From: Streptomyces liliifuscus
Lineage (GTDB): Bacteria > Actinomycetota > Actinomycetes > Streptomycetales > Streptomycetaceae
Assembly: GCF_016598615.1 (NCBI RefSeq)
Contig: NZ_CP066831.1
Coordinates: 1,860,001 to 1,924,000 of the forward strand
Length of the DNA: 64,000 nucleotides
Reading direction: 5' to 3'
A program made the position numbers and the translations under genes. The notes under the pieces are model-generated. The model was not told the origin of the DNA. It did no database searches and saw only the letters and a list, made by a program, of their open reading frames with translations. This document shows, one piece after another, positions 1 through 8,726 of the stretch. Numbering within the stretch: position 1 is the stretch's first letter; every line of letters starts with the position of its first letter.

Positions 1-40
1 GGCGGACGGTCGCTTCCGGGGCGGAGCAGAGGGGCGGGTC

Positions 41-1111
41 ATGACGAGGAAGACCACCAGCGATGTCGCGGGCCGAAGCACCATCAGGGACGTGGCGGCA
101 CGGGCCGGTGTATCGGCGTCCACGGTGTCGCGCGTCCTCGGCGGCGACTACCCGGTCAGCACATCGACCCGTACCCGCGTGATGCGCGCGGTCCGCGACC
201 TCGACTACGTGGCGGACGCCCGCGCCAAGGCCATCGCGGGGGCGGGCACCCCCACGCTCGCGTTCGTCCTGGACGACATCACGGGCCCGTCCTTCGCGCA
301 CATGGCACACGGCGTGGAACGCGAGGCGACCCGGCTCGGCCATCTGTCCCTCGTGTGCAGCACGGACGGCGACGCCGAACGCCAGCTGGAGTTCATCGAG
401 ATGATGCGCGCCCAGCGTGCCGCCGCGGTGATCCTCGTCGGCGGCACCGCGGACACCACCGAGTACCGCGAACGCATGGCCCGTATCGCGGACTCCCTGG
501 CCTCCGCGGGCTCCCGCCTGGTCCTCTGCGGCCGCCCGCCCCTGGACCCGGGCACTCCGGTGACCGTCATCGAGTACGACAACGAGAGCGGGGCGTACGC
601 ACTCTGCGCCCATCTCCTCGCCCAGGGCCACCGCCGCGTCCTCTTCCTCGGCGGCAAACCGTCCAACACCACGGCCCAGGGCCGCGAACAGGGCTACCTC
701 GCGGCCCACCGGGCCCGCGGCGTCACCGCGGACCCGGCCCTTCGCCTCTTCGGCGACTTCACCCGCGACTCGGGCCACCGCCTCATGCGCCAGGCCCTCG
801 CCCAGGACCTCGACTTCACCGCGGTCATGGCGTCCACCGACATGGTCGCCTCGGGAGCCCTGACCGCCCTCCACGAAGCGGGGCTCTCCGTCCCGGAGGA
901 CGTCTCCCTGGTCGGCTACGACGACATCCCCTTCGCCCGGGACCTCAACCCGCCGCTGACCACCGTCCACGTCCCCTACGAGGACCTGGGCCGGCTCGCG
1001 GTCCGCACAGCCCTGACCCGCACGCCGGACGCCCCCGACGAACACCTCCTCCTGGGCACCCACGTGGTCGTACGAGCCTCGGTGGCACCGCCACCGGACA
1101 CACGTCAGTGA
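41..1111 (+). CDS. LacI-family transcriptional regulator
   Basis: Sugar-responsive DNA-binding repressor of 356 residues, the usual LacI/GalR length. The N-terminal helix-turn-helix and hinge lie at about residues 15-65 (IRDVAARAGVSASTVSRVL, then a conserved DLDYVADARAKAIA hinge). The rest is a periplasmic-binding-protein-like effector domain ending in the typical SLVGYDDIPFARDLNPPLTTV block. It lies next to, and convergent with, a cassette of exported or intracellular polysaccharide-degrading enzymes. AACCGGTT-centred palindromes, the class of site LacI proteins bind, precede two of those genes, so it is the likely local repressor (inference). The effector cannot be read from the sequence. 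Its own promoter lies mostly outside the window. Confidence 0.95.
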   Translation: MTRKTTSDVAGRSTIRDVAARAGVSASTVSRVLGGDYPVSTSTRTRVMRAVRDLDYVADARAKAIAGAGTPTLAFVLDDITGPSFAHMAHGVEREATRLGHLSLVCSTDGDAERQLEFIEMMRAQRAAAVILVGGTADTTEYRERMARIADSLASAGSRLVLCGRPPLDPGTPVTVIEYDNESGAYALCAHLLAQGHRRVLFLGGKPSNTTAQGREQGYLAAHRARGVTADPALRLFGDFTRDSGHRLMRQALAQDLDFTAVMASTDMVASGALTALHEAGLSVPEDVSLVGYDDIPFARDLNPPLTTVHVPYEDLGRLAVRTALTRTPDAPDEHLLLGTHVVVRASVAPPPDTRQ

Positions 1112-1128
1112 CCGGCGGCGGACACGGC

Positions 1129-1156
1129 AGGCACGGCGCTCCCAAGTACCGTGCCT
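1129..1156. terminator. Bidirectional hairpin between convergent genes
   Basis: Perfect 8-bp inverted repeat (AGGCACGG / CCGTGCCT) with a 12-nt loop. It sits in the 50-bp gap between the converging ends of the LacI gene and the lyase gene. No U-tract is present, as is common in high-GC actinomycetes. Confidence 0.5.
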
Positions 1157-1162
1157 CGGCGC

Positions 1163-2410
1163 CTACTTGGCGTACATCAGCGTCCCGAAGCCCAGCTGGT
1201 CGAAGCCCCCGCTGGCGGAACCGTAGTCACCCCCACCGCCCTCGGGCCGCACGCTCTCGGCCATGGCGGTGATGTACGGGACGGACAGCCCGCGCCGACG
1301 GGCGTAGTGGTAGTGGAGGATGTCCCACACCGGCCTGACCTGCCCCCGGCTCGACGCGGAGATCACGGTGTGCGACTGCTGGGCGCAGTTCTGACCCGTG
1401 CCCCAGGTGTACGTCGTGAAGGGCACGTCCTGTCCGAGGTTGTACTTGGCGACGTACTGGGCGGCCTTCATGAACCGGTTGTCGCCGTACCCGTACAGGT
1501 CGTCGCCCTGTGACCAGGCCATCTCGCAGAAGGCACCCATCTGGCCCATGCCCATCATGGTGTGACCCTGGTCGCGCCCGCTCTCCTGCCACTGGGCCAG
1601 ACCCTGCGAGTCGTACACGAACGGGACGGCGTGGTTGATGGAGCCGTTGCCCGCGCCGTTCTTGAAGTAGTTCACGGCCTGGTCGTACTTGGCGGCGTCG
1701 TCGCAGAGGATGCCGATCGCCAGGACCGAGTTCATGTTGCACAGGTCCCAGTTGGCCCAGTAGTTGGTGATGCAGGCGTCGTTGTGGTTGTTGAGGAACT
1801 GGTTGTTGAGCGGATAGAAGACGTTGAGCATCATCGTCTTGAACCGGTCGAGGTCGAATTCGCTGTAGCCGCGCATGAGTTCGGCGGCGTTCGCGAACTG
1901 GTAGCCGTAGATCCCGGCGGCCAGGAAGCGGTCGGCGTTGCCGGTGACCGTGGTGAGCGTGGCCGACCAGGCGTTGAGGATGTCGCGGGCCTTGTCGCCG
2001 TGGGCCGTGGTGCCGGCGACCTTCCAGCGCAGGGCGTTCTGGTAGGCGGCGTGGATGTCGTTGTACAGGAGGCCGTAGTTCTCGCCGGTGCCGCCCCGGA
2101 CGATCGTGGCCTGTGGACGCGGCGTCCAAGTACTGGCGGAGTGGGAGTTGGCGGTCAGCCGGTTCCAGCCGGGCAGCCAGGGGTCGTTGCCCGCGGCCAC
2201 CCGTACCTTGGCCCGGTTGAGTTCGCCGTACGCGTGCAGCATGCCCGGGTGGGTGAAGGTGGCCGGGGCCGCCGCTGCCGTACTGCCGGTGAGGGCCGTG
2301 GCGGAGGCACCGACCGCGAGGGCGGCGGTGAGACCACCGGCGGTCCTCAGCAGACCGCGGCGGCTCAACTCCGTGCTGGGGAGGTGCTGGTGGGGGGATG
2401 TGCGGCTCAT
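1163..2410 (-). CDS. Tat-exported alginate-lyase-family protein
   Basis: Predicted secreted polysaccharide lyase with an alginate-lyase-type alpha/alpha barrel, about 415 residues. The N-terminus has a twin-arginine signal (LSRRGLLRTAGG) followed by a hydrophobic stretch ending in AAAAPA. The mature protein has the family's Asn/His/Trp/Tyr-rich core, with GENYGLLYNDIHAAYQNAL near residue 105, NNHNDACITNYWANWD near 200 and ESGRDQGHTMMGMGQM near 275. I place the start at the ATG at 2410, which follows GGAG at 9 nt spacing; a TTG five codons upstream is less likely. The family cleaves uronic-acid polymers by beta-elimination. The actual substrate (alginate, glucuronan or another polyuronate) cannot be fixed here. 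The neighbouring GH28 and GH43 genes favour a plant cell-wall polymer. Confidence 0.85.
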   Translation of the reverse strand: MSRTSPHQHLPSTELSRRGLLRTAGGLTAALAVGASATALTGSTAAAAPATFTHPGMLHAYGELNRAKVRVAAGNDPWLPGWNRLTANSHSASTWTPRPQATIVRGGTGENYGLLYNDIHAAYQNALRWKVAGTTAHGDKARDILNAWSATLTTVTGNADRFLAAGIYGYQFANAAELMRGYSEFDLDRFKTMMLNVFYPLNNQFLNNHNDACITNYWANWDLCNMNSVLAIGILCDDAAKYDQAVNYFKNGAGNGSINHAVPFVYDSQGLAQWQESGRDQGHTMMGMGQMGAFCEMAWSQGDDLYGYGDNRFMKAAQYVAKYNLGQDVPFTTYTWGTGQNCAQQSHTVISASSRGQVRPVWDILHYHYARRRGLSVPYITAMAESVRPEGGGGDYGSASGGFDQLGFGTLMYAK

Positions 2411-2788
2411 TCTGTGCGTCTCCAATCCGGTGAAGGATCATCGGCCCGCAGGCAGCACGGGAACGCACCCGCACTGCCGGGGACCGTTCAGGTGGGGGGC
2501 GTCGCCGAAGCCGGGGATCTCTCCCTCGGCGAGGGGGGTCCTGGCGACGCCGTCATCGGCGGAAGCGGCCGCGCCGGAGGCCGTCCCGCTGCCGTCTCGA
2601 TGCGGTCGGGGTGCGCGTCCGTCGCCGCACAGTGCGGAAGCCGACGGTCACCGCCACCCACCCCGAGTTGCTGCCGCTTGCCTCCTGCGGGTTGGTGGCG
2701 GAGACCGTGCAGTAGTACGTACGGCTCGGCCGTACTGCTCGGTTCGCACAGAAAGCGATCTCGATGGGGAGGCACGGCCTGCTCCCCC
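2411..2788. other. Gene-free gap with a possible decayed Fn3/Ig-like remnant
   Basis: No gene of convincing length lies in this 378-bp gap between the lyase and GH28 genes. On the minus strand about 2640-2720 translates to YYCTVSATNPQEASGSNSG followed by WVAVTV, which resembles the last strands of an Fn3/Ig-like domain. It lies directly downstream of the Ig-like tail of the GH28 protein. It may be debris of a longer ancestral C-terminus. The rest should hold the lyase promoter (about 2411-2500), but I see no AACCGGTT operator in it. Confidence 0.3.
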
Positions 2789-4531
2789 TCACGCGTTCCG
2801 GACGGTGAGCCTGAGGGACTTGGTCGCCGTGCCCGCCGCGTTCGTGGCCGAGACGGTGACCGTGCTGGTGCCGGGCGCCAACGGGGTCCCGGAGATCAGG
2901 CCCGTGTCCTTGTCGATGACCAGGCCCTTGGGCAGCCCCTCGGCGTCGAACGAGGTCGGCAGCGCGGTCGCGGTGACGAGGTGGTTGAAGGCGCGGCCCC
3001 TGGTGGCCGTCGCCTCACCCGCGCCGACGATCTCCGGGGCCACGGTCGAGCCGGCCGTCGCCGCGTCCAGGAAGCGGAGGTTCCACACGTGCTCGTTGGC
3101 GAACATCGGCACCATGTCGGCTGTCAGGAACCAGCCCGGCTTCTCCATCCCGTCGTGGACGACCGTGCCGTTGACCGTCAGGTTCTGGAAAGTGACGTTC
3201 TTGACGGGCCGGTCGGCGTCGTAGCCGGCCAGGATCGCCGTGTCCGCGTGCGTGCCGTCGTACGTCAGGTTCCGCACGTACACGTCCTCGACGCCCCGGC
3301 CGGGTGAGGCGTTGTACCGGTTGGCCATGACCCGCATGTTGACCAACTGGCCACGGGTGAAGTCCTCGACCCGGACGTCCTGGATGCGGATGTTCCGGAT
3401 GAGGTTGTCGTCGCCGGGATTGAGGGCGAAACAGCCCTGGTAGAGCACCTGCGGCTCGCGGTGCTGGAGGACGTCGATGTTGCTGAGGACGACGTTCTCG
3501 ATGACCTCGGGTTTCTCCGGGTTGCCGTGCGTGCCGATGTTCACCGGGTGCGCGACATCGGCCCACAGGGTGGAGTCGCGGACGGTGATGTTCCGGCAGT
3601 CGCCGTAGTAGTCCCAGCGGTGGGCGTAGACGGCGACGCAGTCGTCGCTGTTGCGCATGAAGACGCCCTCGATCAGTACGTCCTCGCTGCTGAACACATC
3701 GATGCCGTCGCCCCATTGGCCACAGCTGTACGAGCGCAGGTTGCGCACGGTGACCTGCTGGGACTGGCCGATGGCGCAGGAGTAGCCGGTCCTCGGGTCG
3801 AGGACGAGGATGCCGTCGATCTCGATGTTCCTGGAGAACGCCACCGTGGTGCCGCCGTCCGTGTCGTACAGGATGCCCCGGCCGATCAGCCTGGCGTTCT
3901 CGACGTTCGTGAAGTCCACCCGCGCCTTGAGCACCGCGCCGCCGGCCAGGTAGACCGTCTTCCCGCTGGGCACCCGCAGCACGTTGTCCGGGACGGTGTG
4001 GATACCGGGGCCGAAGTGGATGACGTCCGGGTCGTCGGCTTCGGGCCGCTGCTGTTCGACCGGGTTGGCGTGCAGGTGGAGGTTGTCGTGGAGGTCGCCG
4101 TCGATCTCGACGGAGAGGTTGCGCGGTTCGGTGAGGCTGAAGCGGACGGTGTCGCCGCTCACCTCGTGCTCGACGGCGTACGACAAGGGGCGGACCCGTG
4201 CGGAACCGATCGCGCCCTTGGTGGAGGTGATTTCGACCTCGACCGTGCCGGTGAAGTCCAGGTTGGCGACCGAGGAGTTTCTGACGATGCCCGCGCCGGT
4301 CGTCTCGTCGACGGTCCTCGTCCGGGCGCGCAGTACGGGCACCGTCCGCCAACCGCCGCCGGGCCTGCGGGCCTTGACGGAGAAGCTGGTGTTGAGCGGC
4401 AACCCGGTCGGGACGGGATGCACCACCAGCCGGTCGGCGACCTCCGGACCGCCCTCCGCTCCGGCGGTGCCGGCCTCCGGCAGCGGGAGAAGGCGACCTC
4501 GGCCGAGGGGAGCGACGGTGGGTGAGCGCAT
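2789..4531 (-). CDS. GH28-type right-handed beta-helix glycosidase with Ig-like tail
   Basis: Predicted polygalacturonase/rhamnogalacturonase-class enzyme of about 580 residues. The central part (about residues 150-470) is a parallel beta-helix with repeated N-I-x-I/V-R-N-L turns. It carries the GH28-like catalytic segment GDGIDVFSSEDVLIEG followed by MRNSDDCVAVYAHRW, with the paired Asp residues. The last 90 residues (ATALPTSFDAEGLPKGLVID through the C-terminal TVSATNAAG) are a putative Ig-like He_PIG domain. I choose the ATG at 4531. The in-frame ATG at 4591 would place translation over the operator at 4575-4590, whereas 4531 leaves room for a promoter and has GGAG 11 nt upstream. No clear signal peptide is visible from this start. 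Probable role: hydrolysis of pectic oligosaccharides. Confidence 0.85.
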   Translation of the reverse strand: MRSPTVAPLGRGRLLPLPEAGTAGAEGGPEVADRLVVHPVPTGLPLNTSFSVKARRPGGGWRTVPVLRARTRTVDETTGAGIVRNSSVANLDFTGTVEVEITSTKGAIGSARVRPLSYAVEHEVSGDTVRFSLTEPRNLSVEIDGDLHDNLHLHANPVEQQRPEADDPDVIHFGPGIHTVPDNVLRVPSGKTVYLAGGAVLKARVDFTNVENARLIGRGILYDTDGGTTVAFSRNIEIDGILVLDPRTGYSCAIGQSQQVTVRNLRSYSCGQWGDGIDVFSSEDVLIEGVFMRNSDDCVAVYAHRWDYYGDCRNITVRDSTLWADVAHPVNIGTHGNPEKPEVIENVVLSNIDVLQHREPQVLYQGCFALNPGDDNLIRNIRIQDVRVEDFTRGQLVNMRVMANRYNASPGRGVEDVYVRNLTYDGTHADTAILAGYDADRPVKNVTFQNLTVNGTVVHDGMEKPGWFLTADMVPMFANEHVWNLRFLDAATAGSTVAPEIVGAGEATATRGRAFNHLVTATALPTSFDAEGLPKGLVIDKDTGLISGTPLAPGTSTVTVSATNAAGTATKSLRLTVRNA

Positions 4532-4574
4532 CAACTGGTCATCTCCTGCTTCGGGTTGTGTGCGGTGGCGATTT

Positions 4575-4590
4575 TGACAACCGGTTGTCA
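4575..4590. promoter_or_regulatory. LacI-type operator upstream of GH28 gene
   Basis: Perfect 16-bp palindrome TGACAACCGGTTGTCA, 44 bp upstream of the chosen GH28 start. LacI-family sites are characteristically palindromes with a central CG. The local LacI regulator is the obvious candidate binder (inference). Confidence 0.7.
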
Positions 4591-4655
4591 TGAGTGGGTG
4601 CGCAGAGCTTCTTCCTGTCCGGAAACGGAGTCAAGGGTCTTCACCGATATGCCGC

Positions 4656-4667
4656 ACAACCGGTTGT
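4656..4667. promoter_or_regulatory. Second LacI-type operator upstream of GH28 gene
   Basis: Perfect 12-bp palindrome ACAACCGGTTGT, identical to the core of the site at 4575-4590. The centres are 79 bp apart, a spacing that could allow cooperative or looped repression (inference). It sits just downstream of the GH43 stop codon. Confidence 0.65.
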
Positions 4668-4689
4668 TCAGCGGTAGATCGCAGAACGC

Positions 4690-6303
4690 CTACTGCCGGC
4701 CGTCGAGCTCCCGCGTCTCGAACCAGTCGAAGTCCGCCGGGGTGCGGGTCCCGCCCAGGTCCTGCGCGCAGACGCCGACGAAGGCGCCGGTGAACCGCAG
4801 CCGCTCCCCGTAGTCGTCGGAGAGCTTGCTCGCGTCCAGGACGGGGCCCACGGCATGCCAGTCCGTGCCGTCGGGCGACGCGGAGAAGCGGAGTTCAGCG
4901 CCGTCGAACCAGGCCCGCAGGTGCACCAACGGCCAGTCGTCCGTGGCGAGTTCACTGTCCGGGAGCTCGCCGTACGCGCCGTCGTCGGTGAGGATCACGC
5001 CCAGGACGCGGCCCCGGCCCTCGACATGGGTGAGGCGGAGATAGAAGTGCGTCGAAGTGTCGTACCAGCAGACGAGGCCCGCGAGTTGGCTGAAGTGCGA
5101 GGGGCGGAAGTCGACGACCGTCGTCACCTCGCAGCGCACGGAAGTGAGCCGCCGCGCGACGAGGCTCTGGTCGAACCGCGAGTGCAGGCTCTGCCTGCCG
5201 CGCAACCGCAGATGTCCCGGACGCTCACGGAGAGTCAGCCAGTTGGGGGTGGCGGGCGCTCGGAGCGTGCTCCAACTCCAGTCCAGGGAGGGCGAGTCGA
5301 AGTCGTCCCTGGCGAAGTCCCGCCCGGGGAGGGCCTGGGCGACCGGTCCCGGCTCCACCCCCTTGGGCGCCGGGACTTCCAGACTGGGCCGCCGTCCTCC
5401 GTCCGCCAGCCGCAGCCAGCCGTCGTCCGTCCAGGTCACGCGTTGCAGACAGGTCTCCCGGCCGAGGACGCATCGCGGTCCGTCCGGCGTTCGTACGGGT
5501 CTGGAGGCCAGGTGGGCGAGGTACCACTCCCCCTCGGGCGTCTCGACCAGTTCACCGTGTCCGGCCTTCTGCAGCGGCCAGTCCGGGGCGTCGCGGGTCG
5601 TCAACAGCGAGCCGTCCGGGTCGAGTTCGTACGGTCCGGTCAGCTCGCGCGAGCGGGCCATCAGGATGCCGTGGTTCCAGCCCGTGCCGCCCTCGGCGAG
5701 CATCAGGTAGTACCAGCCGTCGCGCCGGTAGACGTTGGGCCCCTCGATCAGCTCCTCGTGGGTGAGGATCGTGCGCGGCTGTCCGATCAGGGCGCGCTTG
5801 TCGGCGTCGTACTCCTGGAGCACGATCCCGGCGAAGGACGGGTGGCCGTCGCGCGGGTCCCACTGGATGTTGAGCAGCCAGCTGCGGCCGTCCTCGTCGT
5901 GGAAGAACGACGGGTCGAAGCCGGAGGAGTTGAGGAACACCGGCTCGGACCAGGGGCCGTCGATGGACGGGGCCGTGGTCAGGTAGTTGTCGACGTCCTT
6001 GTACGGGTGCCCGATGGTCCGCACGATGCTGTGGACCAGCCAGAACCGCCCCTCGTGGTACGAGAGCGAGGGCGCCCACACACCCGCCGAGTCGGTGACT
6101 CCGCGCAGGTCGAGCAGATCGGGCCGGTCCAGGATGTGACCGGCGTGCTCCCAGCGGACGAGATCGGTGGAGCGGTGCACGGGCACACCCGGGAACCATT
6201 CGAAGGTGGAGGTGGCGAGGAAGTACTCCGCGCCGACGCGCACGATGCTCGGATCCGGGTGGAATCCGGGCAGCACGGGGTTGTTGATGTGGCCCACGGT
6301 CAT
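4690..6303 (-). CDS. GH43 beta-xylosidase/alpha-arabinofuranosidase
   Basis: Glycoside hydrolase of 537 residues with no signal peptide, so probably acting on imported oligosaccharides. Residues 1-310 form the five-bladed propeller with the expected catalytic trio: Asp17 in FHPDPSI (base), Asp130 in GFDPSFF (pKa modulator) and Glu187 in LIEGPNVY (acid). Residues about 330-535 form the beta-sandwich C-terminal domain typical of two-domain GH43 xylosidases (DUF1349-like; SRFDQSLVARRL, LAGLVCWYD). The ATG at 6303 follows GGGA at good spacing. An AACCGGTT palindrome lies about 55 bp upstream. It is the upstream member of a same-strand pair with the GH28 gene, and the promoter between them suggests separate transcripts. 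Xylose versus arabinose specificity is undetermined. Confidence 0.93.
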   Translation of the reverse strand: MTVGHINNPVLPGFHPDPSIVRVGAEYFLATSTFEWFPGVPVHRSTDLVRWEHAGHILDRPDLLDLRGVTDSAGVWAPSLSYHEGRFWLVHSIVRTIGHPYKDVDNYLTTAPSIDGPWSEPVFLNSSGFDPSFFHDEDGRSWLLNIQWDPRDGHPSFAGIVLQEYDADKRALIGQPRTILTHEELIEGPNVYRRDGWYYLMLAEGGTGWNHGILMARSRELTGPYELDPDGSLLTTRDAPDWPLQKAGHGELVETPEGEWYLAHLASRPVRTPDGPRCVLGRETCLQRVTWTDDGWLRLADGGRRPSLEVPAPKGVEPGPVAQALPGRDFARDDFDSPSLDWSWSTLRAPATPNWLTLRERPGHLRLRGRQSLHSRFDQSLVARRLTSVRCEVTTVVDFRPSHFSQLAGLVCWYDTSTHFYLRLTHVEGRGRVLGVILTDDGAYGELPDSELATDDWPLVHLRAWFDGAELRFSASPDGTDWHAVGPVLDASKLSDDYGERLRFTGAFVGVCAQDLGGTRTPADFDWFETRELDGRQ

Positions 6304-6356
6304 GCAGGTCCCTTCACACGGAGTCCGCCACGCCTGGCTGAGGCGCGCTCAATGTA

Positions 6357-6368
6357 GGAACCGGTTCC
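6357..6368. promoter_or_regulatory. LacI-type operator upstream of GH43 gene
   Basis: Perfect 12-bp palindrome GGAACCGGTTCC, sharing the AACCGGTT core with the two sites in front of the GH28 gene. This suggests common control of both glycosidase genes. Confidence 0.6.
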
Positions 6369-6430
6369 CGCGGGGTCAACGCTCCCATCGCACGAGCACC
6401 ACTATTCGAAACTTTCGCTGGGGCCCCGTC

Positions 6431-6457
6431 AGGGGCGCGGGGAACTGCGCGACCGGC
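6431..6457. repeat. Dispersed intergenic repeat, copy 1
   Basis: AGGGGCGCGGGGAACTGCGC plus GACCGGC. The same element recurs at 26898-26925, inverted at 31981-32008, and inverted at 50052-50079, where it starts a tandem array. It lies in the gap upstream of the GH43 gene. Confidence 0.8.
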
Positions 6458-6511
6458 CCAATACGACCCACACGCACCGTACGACCCGGAGCCGCCCCTA
6501 CCCCGTACCGC

Positions 6512-7387
6512 CTACCCCCGCCCGACCCACCGTCCCAACGCCACCGAGGCGATGACCAGTTGAGGCGGATCGATGGCCGTCCTGCCGTCCTCGATGTCCC
6601 ACAACGTGTTCTGCAGGACGCGCCCCAGCGTCCAGCCACCCGCCCGCTGCCGGTCCAGGCCGACCGCCTCGGTCAACGCGTCGAAGCGGCGGAGCACCAC
6701 GCGGGCCTCGTCGCCGGTCGCCGTCACCGCGTCCCAGCGGCTGTCCAGCGCGGGCCACAGGTCGAACCCCGGGTCGCCCGCCAGCGGTTCGGGATCGATG
6801 GCGAGCCAGGGCTCCCGCTGCCCGGCGAGGACGTTGTCGTAGTGCAGGTCCCAGTGCAGCAGCCGGTCCCCCGCCTCGCCGACGAGTTCGGCAACGGCGG
6901 ACGCACAGGTGCGCAGCAGACGCCGTTCGGCGGGGTCGCGGAGGGCCGGCAGCGCGTCCGGTACCTGGTCGAGCATCGCGGCGGCGATGTCGGAGAGCCG
7001 TCGCAGGCCGTCCGGCGCGGGCACCGCGACCAGGCGTGCCAACACGTCGGCGAGGATCCGCAGCGCGGCGTCGTCATCGGTCAGCGACGACAGCGGCCGC
7101 GCCGCGTCCAGTCGCTCCAGCAGCATGGTGCCGGTGTCCGGGTCGTGGTCGAGCAGACGCACCGCGCCGTCGCCGTTCCACATCCGCAGTCCCAGTGTGG
7201 CGCCCGCGTTGTCCTCGCTCAGTTCCTGGAACTTCAGGACCGCGGGCGTGCCGTCCGCGCGGGTCACCGGCAGGACGACGGAGGCCATGCCTCGTGCCGT
7301 CGGGCCGTCCGGCGTCAGTGCCCAGCGGTCCAGGAAGTCCCCGGCGGCGAACTTTTCGGGGATCTCCCCGGAAGTCTGTGTGCTCAT
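6512..7387 (-). CDS. Aminoglycoside/hydroxyurea-type phosphotransferase (APH(6)-like)
   Basis: Kinase-fold protein of 291 residues related to streptomycin 6-kinases and hydroxyurea phosphotransferases. These proteins detoxify small hydroxyl or amine compounds by ATP-dependent phosphorylation in the cytoplasm. The Brenner-type catalytic loop is LLHWDLHYDNVLAG (about residues 178-191; Asp is the base), followed by the Mg-binding block AIDPEPLAGDPGFDLWP. The N-lobe Lys is in TPAVLKFQEL. The start ATG at 7387 is followed by a normal N-terminus. It stands alone: the GH43 gene is downstream and the sigma-factor gene is divergent. Whether it gives resistance to any drug cannot be decided from sequence; many such chromosomal copies have no known substrate. 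Confidence 0.88.
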   Translation of the reverse strand: MSTQTSGEIPEKFAAGDFLDRWALTPDGPTARGMASVVLPVTRADGTPAVLKFQELSEDNAGATLGLRMWNGDGAVRLLDHDPDTGTMLLERLDAARPLSSLTDDDAALRILADVLARLVAVPAPDGLRRLSDIAAAMLDQVPDALPALRDPAERRLLRTCASAVAELVGEAGDRLLHWDLHYDNVLAGQREPWLAIDPEPLAGDPGFDLWPALDSRWDAVTATGDEARVVLRRFDALTEAVGLDRQRAGGWTLGRVLQNTLWDIEDGRTAIDPPQLVIASVALGRWVGRG

Positions 7388-7679
7388 CGGTGTCGAAGTA
7401 TGGGCTCACCCAGCCCGTGCGGGCCACGGAATATTGGGCGTTCAGAATCCTTCGAGAAAATCAACCGCGCGGACGACGTGATTCATGTCACCCACATTTC
7501 GAGGCAATGCGGGGCCGCCGACCGGGGCTCCGGCGGGTGTACCGTAATGGGGCGAGCCTGATGAAGATTCCCACGCCGAGCAAACAGCACCGTGGACGAC
7601 GAGAATTCAGGATTCCTGAAGACCGAAGGTCTTGCTCGACATTGTTGAGTTTGCACCAAGAACTGAGGCACGGGAAGAG
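7388..7679. promoter_or_regulatory. Divergent intergenic region with palindrome before sigma gene
   Basis: This 292-bp region separates the kinase gene (leftward) from the sigma-factor gene (rightward). At 7606-7620 is an inverted repeat with perfect 7-bp arms (TTCAGGA / TCCTGAA) around one base, followed at 7621-7631 by GACC-GAA-GGTC. Both lie 50-75 bp before the sigma start and could be an operator or part of the 5' leader. I do not see an unambiguous -10/-35 pair. Confidence 0.35.
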
Positions 7680-8711
7680 ATGTTGACCGCAATGGAGACG
7701 GATACCCCGGAACAACAGGGACAGGGGCAGGAGACTCTTCTGCTCTCGCCGGACTACGACGCCGACGCTCCCGAGCCCCGGCTCGGCTCCGACGGCGCCT
7801 CGGTCGATCCTGTCCGGGACTACCTGAAGGTGATCGGCCGGGTCCGTCTCCTCAGCGCGGCACAGGAGGTCGATCTCGCCAAGCGGATCGAGGCCGGCCT
7901 GTTCGCCGAGCACCGGCTCGAAGAAGAACCCGATCTCGATCCCGCGCTCCGACGCGAGCTGAAAATCCTCGTCGAGGACGGTCACCGGGCGAAATCCCAC
8001 CTCATCGAGGCCAACCTCCGCCTGGTCGTCTCCATCGCCAAGCGTTATACGAGACGCGGTCTCAATTTTCTGGACCTGATCCAGGAGGGCAACACGGGCC
8101 TGATTCGAGCCGTGGAAAAGTTCGACTACGTCAAGGGTTTCAAGTTCTCGACCTACGCCACCTGGTGGATCAGGCAGGCGCTGACACGGGCCCTGGCCGA
8201 CCAGAGCCGCACGATCCGCATTCCGGTGCACGCGGTGGAGGTCATCAACAGAATGGCCAGGCTCCGCCGGGAGATGCTTCAGGAACTGGGCGTCGAGCCC
8301 ACGGTGGGGCAGGTGGCGGAGCGGATGGAGCTGCCCATCTCCAAGGTCATCGAGCTCGACGGCTACACCAAGGACCCCGTCTCGCTGCACCTGCCGCTCG
8401 GCGAGGACGGCGGCAGCGAGCTCGGCGACGTCATCGAGGACAGCGAGAGCATCTCCCCCTTCGACGCGGTGACGTTCCTCCTGCTCAAGGACACCATCCA
8501 GGAGATCCTCGGCCATATGACCCCGCGCGAGGCAGGCATCATCACCCTGCGCTACGGGCTGCTGGACGGACAGGCGAAGACCCTGGAGGAGATCGGCCAG
8601 GTCTACGGAGTCACCCGCGAGCGCATCCGCCAGATCGAGTCCAAGACGATGTCGAAGCTGCGCCACCCCTCCCGCTCCCAGGCCCTGCGCGACTACGTCG
8701 GCCTCGACTGA
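7680..8711 (+). CDS. hrd-type group 2 RNA polymerase sigma factor
   Basis: Non-essential relative of the principal sigma factor, about 343 residues (HrdA/C/D class). Region 1.2 is [20 protein letters not shown]. Regions 2.1-2.4 contain [20 protein letters not shown], the core-binding [18 protein letters not shown] and the -10 recognition segment [20 protein letters not shown], followed by RTIRIPVH. Region 4.2 has [20 protein letters not shown]. Region 1.1 is absent, as expected for group 2. The start is uncertain: ATG 7680, TTG 7683 and ATG 7692 all lie just after GGGAAG, and a further in-frame TTG is at 7632. It converges with a SpoIIE-type phosphatase gene, a regulatory class that often acts on anti-sigma partner switching. 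No functional link is proven. Confidence 0.93.
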   Translation: MLTAMETDTPEQQGQGQETLLLSPDYDADAPEPRLGSDGASVDPVRDYLKVIGRVRLLSAAQEVDLAKRIEAGLFAEHRLEEEPDLDPALRRELKILVEDGHRAKSHLIEANLRLVVSIAKRYTRRGLNFLDLIQEGNTGLIRAVEKFDYVKGFKFSTYATWWIRQALTRALADQSRTIRIPVHAVEVINRMARLRREMLQELGVEPTVGQVAERMELPISKVIELDGYTKDPVSLHLPLGEDGGSELGDVIEDSESISPFDAVTFLLLKDTIQEILGHMTPREAGIITLRYGLLDGQAKTLEEIGQVYGVTRERIRQIESKTMSKLRHPSRSQALRDYVGLD

Positions 8712-8726
8712 TCCGAGCCGCCCGAC

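Noticed and set aside
1151..3307. Long plus-strand frames opposite the lyase and GH28 genes
   Set aside because: Val/Gly/Arg-rich shadows of well-supported minus-strand genes.
4591..4591. Upstream ATG for the GH28 gene
   Set aside because: It would start translation at the edge of the palindromic operator 4575-4590, leaving no room for a promoter. The ATG at 4531 has a ribosome-site-like GGAG.
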